Below are positions 44,235 through 53,210 of a DNA stretch of 64,000 nt, piece after piece (positions within the stretch are counted from its first letter, which is position 1; every line of letters starts with the position of its first letter). Under the pieces are notes generated by a model that saw nothing but the letters and a program-made list of their open reading frames with translations, did no database searches and was not told the DNA's origin. Both the position numbers and the translations under genes were made by a program. The stretch is from JAICXG01 sp036494545 (lineage in GTDB: Bacteria; Verrucomicrobiota; Verrucomicrobiia; Chthoniobacterales; UBA10450), in the NCBI GenBank assembly GCA_036494545.1, contig DASXOB010000002.1:186001-250000 (forward strand). Direction: 5' to 3'.

Positions 44235-45353
44235 CTACAGCTCGTGCGCGTTCGCGAAACGTTTTAGCACCGGATCATGTTTCGTTGGCTGGAGAAAGTG
44301 CAGCGCACGACGAAAAATGGGATTAAGCAGCGTGCCGGTGTGCATGACGTAGAGATCGAGCGGCACCAAGCGACAGCCGAGGTGCAGCTTCGGGTCGTAA
44401 TTAAGCGGGCTGCTGTAATAGGACTGCAATCCCTGGGCCAGCGCCCAGCGGAGGATGTCGCGCAAGGTGTAAAAGTATAGGTGGAGATCGAAGGCGACGC
44501 GATAGTCGAGGCCGAGATATTCGTCGTAGATTGCACCATCGTGTACCAGACAAAGGCTGAAGGCGATCGCCTTGCCTTCCATCCGCCAGACAAAGAAACG
44601 TACCCGGTCCTTCATCTCGCGGCCGAGCCGGCAGAAGTACTCCGGCGTGAGCTTTTCAAAGTGCAGTTTGGAACGTTCGAATACCTGAAGATAAAGGGGG
44701 TAAATCTCATCAACCACCGAAGTAACATCCGTCAGCATCTCAAAGGTGATCTTGGCGCGTTGATCGGTTTTGCGAAGTTTGCGCCGCAGGTTTTTGCGGG
44801 TGGCTTTGCCTAACGACGCCAGGTATTCCTCAAATCCTCCATACCGCAGGGACAGACGAGTCATCGGCATGCTCGCGACGCGAGCGTAGCCGTTGGAAGA
44901 GAAGGTCTCGAGAGGCTCGCGATAACTTGCGGAGAAATCCTTCAGGACGACGAGTGGCGCACCGGCGGTACGAGCAAAGTCCTTCAGGCAGGAATGCAGC
45001 GCGTTGGCCACCCAGGCGGCATCTTCCGATTCGCAGACGCCGAGATGTCCTTCACCCGCCGTGCAACCGACCATGAGCGTCTTCATGGTCAGAAAGCGCG
45101 GAAAGCAGCGGCGAATTCGATCGATCGCTGAACGAACTGGACCGGTTACCCCCTCGGCAAGGTTTTGCTGGACGAAAAAGAGCGGCTGAATCGCTCGCAC
45201 GGACCGATGATGGTCTTCCAGGACGATATAAAAATAGTCGAAGCCGTCAGTGAGCGTGGCGCTGATAACCTCGTAGAAGCGGTGATCCTTGCACTTATCG
45301 CGAAAGGCGGCCCGCCAGGCTGGAGAATCCTGCAATGCATCGAGGGTGACCAT
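44235..45353 (-). CDS. FemAB/BioF2-like GNAT-fold acyltransferase, paralogue 2
   Basis: A 372-residue tandem paralogue: GEGHLGV, LKDFSA, TRKNLRRKLRKT, DEIYPLYLQVF and NYDPKLHL. First gene of the four-gene operon with two SMR transporters. Together they suggest synthesis and membrane transfer of a modified lipid-linked unit. A genomic word (44808) reads Ser-Leu-Gly. Confidence 0.8.
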   Translation of the reverse strand: MVTLDALQDSPAWRAAFRDKCKDHRFYEVISATLTDGFDYFYIVLEDHHRSVRAIQPLFFVQQNLAEGVTGPVRSAIDRIRRCFPRFLTMKTLMVGCTAGEGHLGVCESEDAAWVANALHSCLKDFARTAGAPLVVLKDFSASYREPLETFSSNGYARVASMPMTRLSLRYGGFEEYLASLGKATRKNLRRKLRKTDQRAKITFEMLTDVTSVVDEIYPLYLQVFERSKLHFEKLTPEYFCRLGREMKDRVRFFVWRMEGKAIAFSLCLVHDGAIYDEYLGLDYRVAFDLHLYFYTLRDILRWALAQGLQSYYSSPLNYDPKLHLGCRLVPLDLYVMHTGTLLNPIFRRALHFLQPTKHDPVLKRFANAHEL

Positions 45354-45543
45354 CGTGGCAAAACCCTGCGGTATCCGGACCGTGGGGCCAGATGGCTTGC
45401 GTTCTAACCGCGGCGGAGAAAGAAGGAGAGCGCTGCTAGGAATGCATACTGACTAGCCGGACCTAACCGTTTTTCAAGTCGCCGCCGGTGAGCTGACACG
45501 ATCATTTTCCGCAGTTCCGGCCCACGCCTCCGTCTGACCTGCG

Positions 45544-46674
45544 CTACGCCTCGTTAGGCTGTGCGTCGGTCTTCTTCTTCTCGCGGGAAACCACCTCAAC
45601 CGGCACCACACTCGTGCGGAAATTGATATCTCGTTGTGGGAAGGGAATTTCGATCCCAGCTTCCCGCAATTTCTTGTCGATCGCGAAGTTCAAATCGCTG
45701 CGGTAGCGGCGGGGACGATGGCTCATCTCGTCGCTCCAGGCGACCAGCTCGAAATTGAGCGAGCTTTCCCCAAACTCGACAAAAAAAACGCTTGGGGCGG
45801 GCTCCTTTAAAGTATGAGGATCCTCGCTCGCCACCTCGACAAGTTTTTTCCTGACGAGTTCTACGTCGCTCCCGTAGGCCACGCCCACGGGGATGCGAAA
45901 GCGCACCTTTGGATCACCGTAGGTCCAGTTCGTCACCGGTGAGTCAATGAACTTTTGGTTAGGCACGATCGTCGTGATGTTGTCGTTCGTTACGATCACT
46001 GTGCTACGTGCACGAATTTTCGTCACTTGTCCGGTCACGCCCGCCACCTGCACTCGATCTCCAATCGTGATTGGCCGCTCCGCCAGAATGACAAGGCCGC
46101 TGATAAAGTTGCTCGTAATGTTTTGTAAACCAAAACCGATCCCGACGCCGATCGCGCCCGCGAAAACAGTCAGCGCCTCGAGATGAATGCCGGTGTTTTG
46201 CAGAACAATAAAGACGCCGACGACCAGGACGACGTTGGCTGCGATCTGCGAGATGGCGTATTGCAGCGAACGATCAAGTCCGCTGTGGACGAGAAAGCGG
46301 TTAAAAAGGAACCGCTTTGTGCGCGATGAAATCCAGAAAACGACGACAAGCAGTCCGACGAGGAGGAAAATTTGCAGCAGGCTAATCGAGATGCCAGGCA
46401 ACGGCGAACCCCAGGCGAGCGGGACGCCGAGACCGTTGATCGCGCTGACAAAAAAGAAAGCCAGTGCCGCGAGGCCCAGGATGGTGGTGATGATGGCGGC
46501 GAGGTTGCTGTCGATTTTGAAACGGCTAAGCAGTCGCCTCACAAAGCTGCTTTGGAGGAACTTAGCGACGATCAACCCAAGCGCGATCAGGCTGAAAAAG
46601 GCGATCAGGCCAAGGACCGAAATCTGGTGGCCGGCGAAAGTAAAGATCGGGTGTTTAAGCCACGGAATATTCAC
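45544..46674 (-). CDS. MscS-family mechanosensitive channel
   Basis: A 376-residue small-conductance mechanosensitive channel homologue. Three or four N-terminal helices lead to the pore helix TVFAGAIGVGIGFGLQNITSNFISG, then the beta domain (GDRVQVAGVTGQVTKI, NDNITTIVPNQKFI) and alpha-beta domain. A GTG at 46728 is also in frame but lies inside the acpP terminator hairpin, so I choose GTG 46674. It relieves turgor on osmotic downshift. Its end PNEA is encoded by a genomic word. Confidence 0.9.
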   Translation of the reverse strand: MNIPWLKHPIFTFAGHQISVLGLIAFFSLIALGLIVAKFLQSSFVRRLLSRFKIDSNLAAIITTILGLAALAFFFVSAINGLGVPLAWGSPLPGISISLLQIFLLVGLLVVVFWISSRTKRFLFNRFLVHSGLDRSLQYAISQIAANVVLVVGVFIVLQNTGIHLEALTVFAGAIGVGIGFGLQNITSNFISGLVILAERPITIGDRVQVAGVTGQVTKIRARSTVIVTNDNITTIVPNQKFIDSPVTNWTYGDPKVRFRIPVGVAYGSDVELVRKKLVEVASEDPHTLKEPAPSVFFVEFGESSLNFELVAWSDEMSHRPRRYRSDLNFAIDKKLREAGIEIPFPQRDINFRTSVVPVEVVSREKKKTDAQPNEA

Positions 46675-46718
46675 GCTCGTTAATCTTTCCCGGGAATAGC
46701 CGTCTGCGAAAGGAGAAA

Positions 46719-46746
46719 CAAAAAACACGGCCGAAGCCGTGTTTTG
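46719..46746 (-). terminator. UUCG-capped terminator of acpP
   Basis: Read on the minus strand: a perfect 10-bp stem AAAACACGGC - TTCG loop - GCCGTGTTTT, then further T residues. It follows the acpP stop by about 37 bases. The UUCG tetraloop makes it very stable. Confidence 0.88.
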
Positions 46747-46782
46747 AGTCGCACTAAAATTCGCGCTGGCCGCAGCGGGCAG

Positions 46783-47034
46783 CTATTCCTGCTTGTTCGA
46801 TTTCTCCTCGATATACTTCACGACGTCGCCCACCGTCTGCAGCTTCTCCGCATCTTCATCCGGTACTTCCACGGAAAATTCTTCTTCGAATGCCATCACC
46901 AGTTCGACGATATCAAGCGAGTCGGCGCCAAGGTCTTCGATGAACGAGGCGTTCGGAGTCACCTGCTCGGGATTCACGCCCAACTGCTCCACGATAATGT
47001 CCTTTACTTTTTCTTCGATCGGTTTGTCCGACAT
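46783..47034 (-). CDS. acpP: Acyl carrier protein
   Basis: An 83-residue acidic carrier of fatty-acid intermediates. The phosphopantetheine serine lies in LGADSLDIVELVMAFEEEF (about residues 35-53). AAGGAG lies upstream of the ATG. Monocistronic with a strong terminator; fabD/fabG/fabF are not adjacent, which differs from the usual fab cluster. Confidence 0.97.
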   Translation of the reverse strand: MSDKPIEEKVKDIIVEQLGVNPEQVTPNASFIEDLGADSLDIVELVMAFEEEFSVEVPDEDAEKLQTVGDVVKYIEEKSNKQE

Positions 47035-47201
47035 AAAATTTTGTTCTCCTTGATTGGCTTCTGTGGGTCACCGCTTAACGGCGGCGAGTCACGTTGGCAA
47101 CTAAAATAATTGGCTTTGTTGTCAATATATTTCGCCGGTTAAAGCAACCGGCAATCACGTCCTTCATTTTACATCCGTCCGCCGTTGGGTACAAGACAGT
47201 C

Positions 47202-48812
47202 ATGCCCGAGGAAAAAGAGGCGCCAGATCTATTGGACCTGAAGTTTTTGCCCGCCTGGGTGCGGGAAGCGCCTAACGAAAACGCCTATGCCGATTATGTC
47301 GGGGAAGAACACCATCCATCTCGCGAGCGTGGTGGTTCGGAACGACGTGCCGACCGGCGGGAGCGCGGACCGCGGCCGCCTCGCCAGCGGGAAAAAGATC
47401 GTCGGACGCCAAAGCGGGAACGCGAACCTGGCCGCGACGCCCGGCCGTCCATGCCACATGTCGCGCGCGCCTCGCATCCTGAGACACCGACTGCTCCGGC
47501 GCCCGCGGTCACCATTCGATTTGTTCCGGACGCGCGGGTTCTGGCGAGCGTCCTGGCGCAGATCAAGTCGAGCCATCTGGCCTATTCTGTTTTCTCTCTC
47601 GCGCGCATGTTTCTCGATAAGCCGGAGCGTTACGATGTGCAGCTGAAAAGCGAGACGGCGGAACTTTTCCAGTTGGGTGAGAACGGATCGGTGGCGAGCG
47701 ATCGGCGCGTCCTCGAGAACGGCGCCTTCCTCAGCGAAAAGAATCGCTTCTATCGCACCGAGGTGACGCAAAGCGAGCCGATCAAAGGCAACTTTACGTC
47801 AGTCGCGCGTTGTCGCTTGAGCGGAACTTTGTTGGGCCCGACCAATCATCACGCCTACCAGTCGCAATTGCGCAACCTTTACGAACAGCGTTTCAGTCGC
47901 CGCATGAGTTTCCCGGAATACCAGCGGCAAATCGAGATCGTGAACGACCCGGAAATCGTCGAGCGCTGGAAAGAAGAAGCGCGCAGTCTCACGACCTACG
48001 TCACTTTGCAGGAAGATCCGCCGATCACCTTCAACAGCGCGGCCGAAACAGAGCGACATTTCCGGCAGATCTACCTTCCCGCTTTACTGCGCGGCGGAAG
48101 GGAGCTGACGATTGATGGCGTGGTCAGCCGACGATTGCCCGACCGTTCGTTAGGCAGAGTCATCGAACAGGCGTGGGCGCAGGAATTTCGTTCACCTGCC
48201 AAGGTGATGCAGGAATTGAGCAACGCCTTTCGCCAGGGCGCGCTGCAAATTTTCCGGCATCGCAAAAGCATGCTCTTTGTCTCCTCAATTCGGGCGCGAC
48301 CTTTCAATCTCTCCAGCTCTTCGCTTTCCTCTTCCGTCGCCGGCGTGCTCGCAGCCCTTGGCGAAGCGCCGGGGATTAATCGCAAACAACTCCTGGAAAA
48401 GCTTCAACCCGAGAGCGGCTCAGATCCCGAAGCGCGCGAACGAAATAAACGGGCCCTCGTTTCCGATCTCCACTGGTTGATCAGCGAAGGTCACGTTGTC
48501 GAATTCAACGACGGCTCGCTTGACGTGCCGCGACCAAAAGCCGCCACCAAGCCGACCGCAACTCCCGAGAAACCTGGTCCGGATTCAGCCAATGGAATCA
48601 CGGAACCGGTTTCGGCTAACGAACCGGCCGGCGCGGCGGAAGTCTCGCCTAACGAGCAAAGTATGCCGGAAGAACATCACTCCACCGTGACTGAGTCTGG
48701 TCCCGCAGATCCTGTTCAAGCCGAGTCGGTCGCAGAACCTGAGCCGGAACCGGCTCCTCCCGAGCCCGAATCGTCCCCGGCCCCGGGTGGCCTTCTTCCT
48801 CCTGAGGCATAG
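47202..48812 (+). CDS. Large hydrophilic protein of unknown function
   Basis: A 536-residue protein I cannot name. The N-terminal 120 residues are highly charged and disordered (a RERGPRPPRQREKDRRTPKR-like stretch). Residues about 135-440 appear globular, with GNFTSVARCRLSGTLLGP and FRQIYLPALLRGG. The C-terminal 80 residues are Pro/Glu/Ala rich. The basic arms suggest nucleic-acid binding. Divergent from acpP. Contains three genomic words, two read Pro-Asn-Glu. Confidence 0.7.
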   Translation: MPEEKEAPDLLDLKFLPAWVREAPNENAYADYVGEEHHPSRERGGSERRADRRERGPRPPRQREKDRRTPKREREPGRDARPSMPHVARASHPETPTAPAPAVTIRFVPDARVLASVLAQIKSSHLAYSVFSLARMFLDKPERYDVQLKSETAELFQLGENGSVASDRRVLENGAFLSEKNRFYRTEVTQSEPIKGNFTSVARCRLSGTLLGPTNHHAYQSQLRNLYEQRFSRRMSFPEYQRQIEIVNDPEIVERWKEEARSLTTYVTLQEDPPITFNSAAETERHFRQIYLPALLRGGRELTIDGVVSRRLPDRSLGRVIEQAWAQEFRSPAKVMQELSNAFRQGALQIFRHRKSMLFVSSIRARPFNLSSSSLSSSVAGVLAALGEAPGINRKQLLEKLQPESGSDPEARERNKRALVSDLHWLISEGHVVEFNDGSLDVPRPKAATKPTATPEKPGPDSANGITEPVSANEPAGAAEVSPNEQSMPEEHHSTVTESGPADPVQAESVAEPEPEPAPPEPESSPAPGGLLPPEA

Positions 48813-48959
48813 AAGCTGCCCTCTTAGCTGGTTTGCGATAGTTCAGTTCGCCGACTTAGTAGCTTGGAGTCCGATCTGAAGATCACGTGCCTTCACAATT
48901 AGCGTCCTGAGGTCTTTCTAGTGAGTTCAGTAAGCATTTCAACGGAAAGATTATCAAGC

Positions 48960-49015
48960 CATCAACTCTCAACTACTAACCAAAATAACTACCAACCATC
49001 TCAATCCACGCCTAA
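48960..49015 (-). repeat. Degenerate attC remnant at distal end of the array
   Basis: Carries the loop-type stretch CTCTCAACTACTAACC seen in other sites of the array and the CGCCTAACCC end where the DUF1801 gene stops. No second core site is recognisable, as expected for the last, eroded site. Confidence 0.45.
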
Positions 49016-49515
49016 CCCTTTACTCCCTTCCTGGGAGTTAGGTCCTTTTGCGGCCTGCGACGTGAACGCTGTTTGGCCGAAACAGACCTAATGATAAGCT
49101 TGCCGCGGCCGCGACGTGGAAGAGGCATGCGCGCCTGTTCGGCCGCGACTTTGAGAAGGGCCTCCACCTCCGGCAGCTCAAGCAGGTCGGCAGAAGGAAG
49201 GCGAACAAAGCGTGTCTGTTTGCCCGAGCCGGAAAGGATCTTTCCCGGATCGGGCAAACGGGCGCCGTGGATGAAACACAAGCCGACCCCATTTGCGGCG
49301 GCGGCGATGGAAACAAAGCAGTCCGAAGGACGTTCGCTAGGCCCGAAACCGATGACGAAGAAGTTGTAGTTGTCGTAGGCGAGCTCATTGGCTGTTGGAA
49401 AGCGCTTGCGGAGGGCCTTGCGCGCGGCCCGAATGGTCGCGCGATGGTTCGGCTCAAACTTTTCAATAAAACTCCGCAACTGTTCTTCGGCTGAATCGGA
49501 AGTGGCGCGTGGCAT
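49012..49515 (-). CDS. DUF1801 domain protein (cassette gene)
   Basis: A 167-residue protein with the DUF1801 pattern: RKALRKRFPTANELAYDNYNFFVIGFGP, then SIAAAANGVGLCFIHG. A basic tail (SAKQRSRRRPQKD) ends it. ATG (49513-49515) is only two bases from the upstream attC core site. The stop TAG lies in the remnant of the next site. Function of the family is unclear; it is frequent in cassettes. Confidence 0.85.
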   Translation of the reverse strand: MPRATSDSAEEQLRSFIEKFEPNHRATIRAARKALRKRFPTANELAYDNYNFFVIGFGPSERPSDCFVSIAAAANGVGLCFIHGARLPDPGKILSGSGKQTRFVRLPSADLLELPEVEALLKVAAEQARMPLPRRGRGKLIIRSVSAKQRSRRRPQKDLTPRKGVKG

Positions 49516-49517
49516 AG

Positions 49518-49610
49518 ACCTAACGAGACACAAAATCAGTCACCGCGCGAACGAGAAATGGCATACGTTTAAAGCTAATCACAAGCACGGCCCGCGGTTC
49601 TCTGCATCAG
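49518..49610 (-). repeat. attC site (degenerate inner end)
   Basis: Minus-strand right end GTCTCGTTAGGT. The opposite end near 49604 (GGCTGATGC) is degenerate. The inner part CCGCGGGCCGTGC...GTATGCC resembles the sites at 50976 and 62305. Confidence 0.65.
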
Positions 49611-49972
49611 CCCTTTTCCTTCCTGCCCGGCTTCGGTTTGAGTGAACTGACATACTCGTAGCTCAAATCGAAGTACCTTTTCAATTCCTTCGTCTTCTCA
49701 AGCAGCTTGTCGGGAACCATCGCATACTCCTTTTGCACGACGCCATACTGCTGGCAAAGGCCGGTCTTATATTTCCTGAGGAAAGCTTGCAGCGCATCCG
49801 CCGGCAGACGCAGCGCCAGCTCTCCGGTTTTGCCGAGATAGCTGAACATATGTCCGTTAAGCGACGTGTAAGGAACCGTCGCGCCCTTGCGCTTCACCGC
49901 GGGATTTGTTGCGACTAGCTTGTCGTAAAGCTTTACTCTCTCGGCGTATTCTGCGGATGATGTGTTCTTCAT
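49607..49972 (-). CDS. Small cassette protein, TfoX-N-like
   Basis: A 121-residue protein. Features: AEYAERVKLYDKLVATNP, KGATVPYTSLNGHMFSYLG, KTGELALRLP, then a Lys-rich C-terminus. The fold looks like the TfoX N-terminal/YjbR group, but I am not certain. ATG 14 bases from the attC core. Confidence 0.65.
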   Translation of the reverse strand: MKNTSSAEYAERVKLYDKLVATNPAVKRKGATVPYTSLNGHMFSYLGKTGELALRLPADALQAFLRKYKTGLCQQYGVVQKEYAMVPDKLLEKTKELKRYFDLSYEYVSSLKPKPGRKEKG

Positions 49973-49986
49973 AGGTATTGTCTACG

Positions 49987-50093
49987 GTCTAACGAAAACA
50001 AACTCAGTCACGGCTGGCGGCGGCAAGCGCGGCATCGAGTATTGTTTCATAAAATCGGACGTGGACTTCATGGTTGCCAGCGGTTGGTTATGT
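49987..50093 (-). repeat. attC site, both core ends recognisable
   Basis: Minus strand begins ACATAAC and ends GTTAGAC, 107 bp. Outer arms AACCAACCGCTGG and CCGCCAGCCGTGACTGAG are partly complementary. The TAA stop of the SdpI gene is inside ACATAAC. Confidence 0.8.
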
Positions 50094-50441
50094 CTGACCG
50101 GTCGCTCTGGCCCAGCGGATGATCTGAACCAGTGGGACAAGCACACTAATTATGACAACGCACACAGCGGTGATCGCATAAGCCGGAAAGAAGCGCACCG
50201 GCAGCAAAAATCCAACAAGACCGGTTGCGATAATCGGCCAACTCCATCGCGTAAAGAGGCGCCCACCGTGAGCGTTGATGGCGTACCAGCGCTCCGCGGA
50301 AGCGAAGGCCTGTGGAATGCGAATGCCATAGAAGCGGTTCATGGAAACCTTTCGGTAAATCAAAGGCAGGCAAAGAAACACCGTAACGATGCCCACACAA
50401 AGCATCGCACATGCTACACGCAACTGATCGGATGCAACCAT
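50088..50441 (-). CDS. SdpI-family membrane protein (cassette gene)
   Basis: A 117-residue protein with three hydrophobic helices. The block MNRFYGIRIPQAFASAERWY followed by INAHGGRLF is the SdpI signature; SdpI in Bacillus gives immunity to a toxin peptide. ATG three bases after the attC core. The role here is unknown; protection against a toxin fits cassette cargo. Confidence 0.85.
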   Translation of the reverse strand: MVASDQLRVACAMLCVGIVTVFLCLPLIYRKVSMNRFYGIRIPQAFASAERWYAINAHGGRLFTRWSWPIIATGLVGFLLPVRFFPAYAITAVCVVIISVLVPLVQIIRWARATGQT

Positions 50442-50443
50442 GG

Positions 50444-50560
50444 GCCTAACGAGACAAAGATCGGCCACCGCTGGCGTCGGCGAGCTTTCCTAAACTCTCA
50501 ACAATCATCTCTCAACCCTCAATTTTTCTCAATACAACGGCCGCGTAGGCCTCGTTGCAT
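50444..50560 (-). repeat. attC site
   Basis: Ends GTCTCGTTAGGC on the minus strand. Contains the array-specific loop TTGAGGGTTGAGAGATGATTG. The inner core near 50555 is degenerate. Confidence 0.75.
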
Positions 50561-50938
50561 TCACTCGAGCGAGTGGAGTCCTATCATGTTGTCTTCCGTG
50601 TCGTAGATCAGCGCGATAAAGCCATATTGACCGATGGAGAGCTTGGGCTTTTGAACTCTCCCGCCGTTCTCGACCGCGCGTGCCGCAGTGACTGCACAAT
50701 CATCACAGGAAAAGTAAACGATCGTGCCGCCGGTTCCGGAATCTTTGCCCTCCATTCGAATCAGTGCGCCTGAGCAGCCGGGATTGCCTGGTTTCCCTGG
50801 AAACGCCCACAGTTCCACCTCTGGGTTGGCCAGACGGTCAAGCTTCACTTCGAAGGTGCTTTGATAAAACGCCTTGGCTCGCTCCATGTCCTGAACATAG
50901 ATTTCAAACCACCCGACTACATTGCGATTCGAACTCAT
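50561..50938 (-). CDS. VOC/glyoxalase-fold protein (cassette gene)
   Basis: A 125-residue vicinal-oxygen-chelate protein: GWFEIYVQDMERAKAFYQSTF at the N-terminus, the second strand set IVYFSCDDCAVTAARAVENG, and a C-terminal IYDTEDNMIGLHS. Such proteins act as glyoxalases, dioxygenases or antibiotic-binding proteins. ATG about 37 bases from the attC core. Confidence 0.9.
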   Translation of the reverse strand: MSSNRNVVGWFEIYVQDMERAKAFYQSTFEVKLDRLANPEVELWAFPGKPGNPGCSGALIRMEGKDSGTGGTIVYFSCDDCAVTAARAVENGGRVQKPKLSIGQYGFIALIYDTEDNMIGLHSLE

Positions 50939-50975
50939 GAGGTTTACTTTGTCTCGTGATGAACGCTGGAGCAAG

Positions 50976-51084
50976 GCGTAACGAGACTCCGATCAGCGAT
51001 CGCGCGACTTAGAAACGATCTTGGCATGCTTTCAAAGCCAAGCATAAGGACAGTCCGCGCGCTTCCTGCAGCGGCAGGTTAGGC
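50976..51084 (-). repeat. attC site, both core ends recognisable
   Basis: Minus strand GCCTAACCTGCCGC ... GAGTCTCGTTACGC, 109 bp, one mismatch in the right core. GCGCGATCGCTGATC is shared with the site at 62305. Confidence 0.8.
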
Positions 51085-51085
51085 C

Positions 51086-51592
51086 TCATTCGTGATACGC
51101 TTTGCCGTTCACAAACACCTCGCCGCCTAACTCATTAATCTCGTAAGGCATCCACCCTCGCTGAGTCTTGCGCCATGTCTCCTTATGCTTCTGTGTTGTG
51201 AGGACTCTGTCCACCGTCTTACCATCGCGCTCCAGCATCTCGCGCTCCCAATGCTGCGAAGTGTAGACTATGGCTGCGGTGCCATGGACTTCCAGCGAAT
51301 CGATCTTTGTTTGTATCCCGAGGGTTCGGCGAATGATGGACCAATCACGAAGAATATTCTGCCGCAGTTGCTCACGTGAAATGGTCTTACCCTGCTCGTC
51401 CTTAAGCGCGAAATCATGCGGAATACAATCCATGTAGGTATCAATGTCTTTCGATCGCGTGGCTTCTACGGAACGGTTCAGCTGACGCTGAATGTCCGCG
51501 CGAATTTGTCTCGTGCTATCGTGGTGTTGGTTGCAACTCGTGATAGCGGTAGTGACCAGGAAACAAGCAAGAAGAAATTTGCGCGCGGGCAT
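51086..51592 (-). CDS. Lipoprotein with SnoaL/DUF4440-like domain (cassette gene)
   Basis: 168 residues. Signal with lipobox LVTTAITSC (about residues 12-20). The mature part has RSVEATRSKDIDTYMDCI and a cone-shaped SnoaL/NTF2-like pattern ending VLTTQKHKETWRKTQRGWMPYEI. Stop TGA lies one base before the attC start. Function unknown. Confidence 0.8.
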   Translation of the reverse strand: MPARKFLLACFLVTTAITSCNQHHDSTRQIRADIQRQLNRSVEATRSKDIDTYMDCIPHDFALKDEQGKTISREQLRQNILRDWSIIRRTLGIQTKIDSLEVHGTAAIVYTSQHWEREMLERDGKTVDRVLTTQKHKETWRKTQRGWMPYEINELGGEVFVNGKAYHE

Positions 51593-51595
51593 GAG

Positions 51596-51722
51596 CCCTA
51601 ACGAGAAAGAGTTGAGCCACCGCTGGTGTTCGCGAATGTGGCAAACACGGCGAACTGTTTCGTAAAATCAAGTGTGAACTTAGTCACATCGGCCGGCGGC
51701 TGGCTCCAAAGATCGGCTAGGT
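51596..51722 (-). repeat. attC site with altered inner core
   Basis: Minus strand ACCTAGC ... CTCGTTAGGG, 127 bp. L-box GCCGATCTTTGGAGCCAGCC. Between it and the transporter stop lie about 85 bases of apparent cassette debris. Confidence 0.65.
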
Positions 51723-51806
51723 CTATTTGTTGGAGTCGGTCTTCGATCGCAACAACAGGCTTGCTGGAGAGAAATTCTTCCCCTTGATCCGCCGACACGA
51801 TAGTCG

Positions 51807-53210
51807 TCAACGCATGACGAAATACACCCATGGCGACCCGATGAGCAGGTAGATTGCCAGGAATGCCAGGGTGATGATGAGTCCCAGTTTGTAAAGCTCG
51901 CGTTGGGTGAGGTAGCCGCTGGCCGCAAAGATAATGTTCTGGCTGCCACCTTGAGGAGTGATGACCGAGAAATAGCTGCTCGCGAAGAGAAGGCCGAAGG
52001 TCATCAGCGGCAGAGGCACCCCGCCGCGCGTGCCGACATCGAGGAAGACGCCGAACAATGCCAGCACCTGCGAGGTCTGGCTTACAAACATGTAGTGGAT
52101 GAAGACGTAGAGGACGATCAGGGTCACATACAGAGTCATCCAGGACAGCCCGCCCAGACCCGCCGCAAGGCGCTCGCCGACATAGCCCATGAAACCCAAC
52201 TCGTTCAGCTGCCCACTCATCGCGAAGAGGACTGCGAGCCAGAGGAAGGTCGCCAGCGTGTCGCCCTGCGTGGTGATGTCGTCGAGCGTGATCACGTTCG
52301 CGAGCAACAGCACGCCGAAGCCCATGAACGCGACGCTGGTGGTGTTGAGGTTCAGTTTGTGGCCGAAGACCCAGCCGGCGACCATGAAGACGAAGGTCAC
52401 TGCCGTGATCCATTCGTCGCGCGACAACTTACCCATCTCGGCGAGTTCCCTGCGCGCGGCAGCGGGGGCCTCGGGTGTCTTGCCCACGCGCGGTGGGAAG
52501 ATCTTCGCGACGATCAAGGGCAGGAGCCCGATCGCAATCAGCGAGGGCACCGATGAGGCCAGGAACCACTTCGCGAAATCGATCTTGAGTCCGGCCTTCT
52601 CAGCGATCTGCACGGCGATTGGGTTGGCGGAGGTAGCTGTCATCCAGAGCGCGGAAGAGAGCGCGAGGCCCGCCATCCCGCAGAACATGAGATAGCCGCC
52701 AAGCCGGCGTCCTTCGGGTTCCTCTGGCTTGGATCCGGCGCCCCTGACCACGGACAGCACGATCGGAAAAAGCACGCCGCCGCGCGCCGTGTTGCTGGGG
52801 AAGGCCGGCGCGATAGCCGCGTCGGTCAGCACGATGCTGTAGGCTAGTCCGAGCGAGGAGCCACCGAAGCGGCTAACCATAAAGAGGCTGATCCGGCGTC
52901 CAAGACCCGTCTTCACCACCGCCTGCGCGACGATGAACGCGATCACCACGAGGAGCACGCTCGAATTGGCGAAACCCGAGTACGCCTGTGCCGGCGTGAT
53001 CGTTTCGGTAAGAACGATGGCGCCCACGGCGAGCATCGAGGCTGTGAGAAGCGGGAACGCGCCGATAAGCACCGACGCGATTGCCGCGGCGAAGACCGCG
53101 AACAGGTGCCATGCCGGAGCGGTGAGTCCGGCCGGGACCGGGCAGAACCAGATTCCAATCGCGATTACGAACGGCACCGCCTGCTTGCGATTCAATCCTA
53201 GTTTGGTCAT
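51807..53210 (-). CDS. DASS/SLC13-type dicarboxylate transporter
   Basis: A 467-residue, 12-helix anion transporter. Landmarks: FANSSVLLVVIAFIVAQAVVKTGLGRRI, TDAAIAPAFPSNTARGGVLFPI, ALWMTATSANPIAVQIA (the SNT-like substrate loop), SQTSQVLALF and VITPQGGSQNIIFAAS. This pattern is closest to 2-oxoglutarate/malate translocators. ATG overlaps the lipoprotein stop (ATGA). The gene is large for a cassette. Confidence 0.9.
   Translation of the reverse strand: MTKLGLNRKQAVPFVIAIGIWFCPVPAGLTAPAWHLFAVFAAAIASVLIGAFPLLTASMLAVGAIVLTETITPAQAYSGFANSSVLLVVIAFIVAQAVVKTGLGRRISLFMVSRFGGSSLGLAYSIVLTDAAIAPAFPSNTARGGVLFPIVLSVVRGAGSKPEEPEGRRLGGYLMFCGMAGLALSSALWMTATSANPIAVQIAEKAGLKIDFAKWFLASSVPSLIAIGLLPLIVAKIFPPRVGKTPEAPAAARRELAEMGKLSRDEWITAVTFVFMVAGWVFGHKLNLNTTSVAFMGFGVLLLANVITLDDITTQGDTLATFLWLAVLFAMSGQLNELGFMGYVGERLAAGLGGLSWMTLYVTLIVLYVFIHYMFVSQTSQVLALFGVFLDVGTRGGVPLPLMTFGLLFASSYFSVITPQGGSQNIIFAASGYLTQRELYKLGLIITLAFLAIYLLIGSPWVYFVMR

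Noticed and set aside
46675..46728. MscS-like start at GTG 46728
   Set aside because: It lies within the acpP terminator hairpin; GTG 46674 gives a normal protein.
51598..52413. A 271-codon frame antisense-phased to the DASS transporter
   Set aside because: Its upstream part is a shadow of the transporter gene and its end is attC sequence; only debris of a former cassette may be real.
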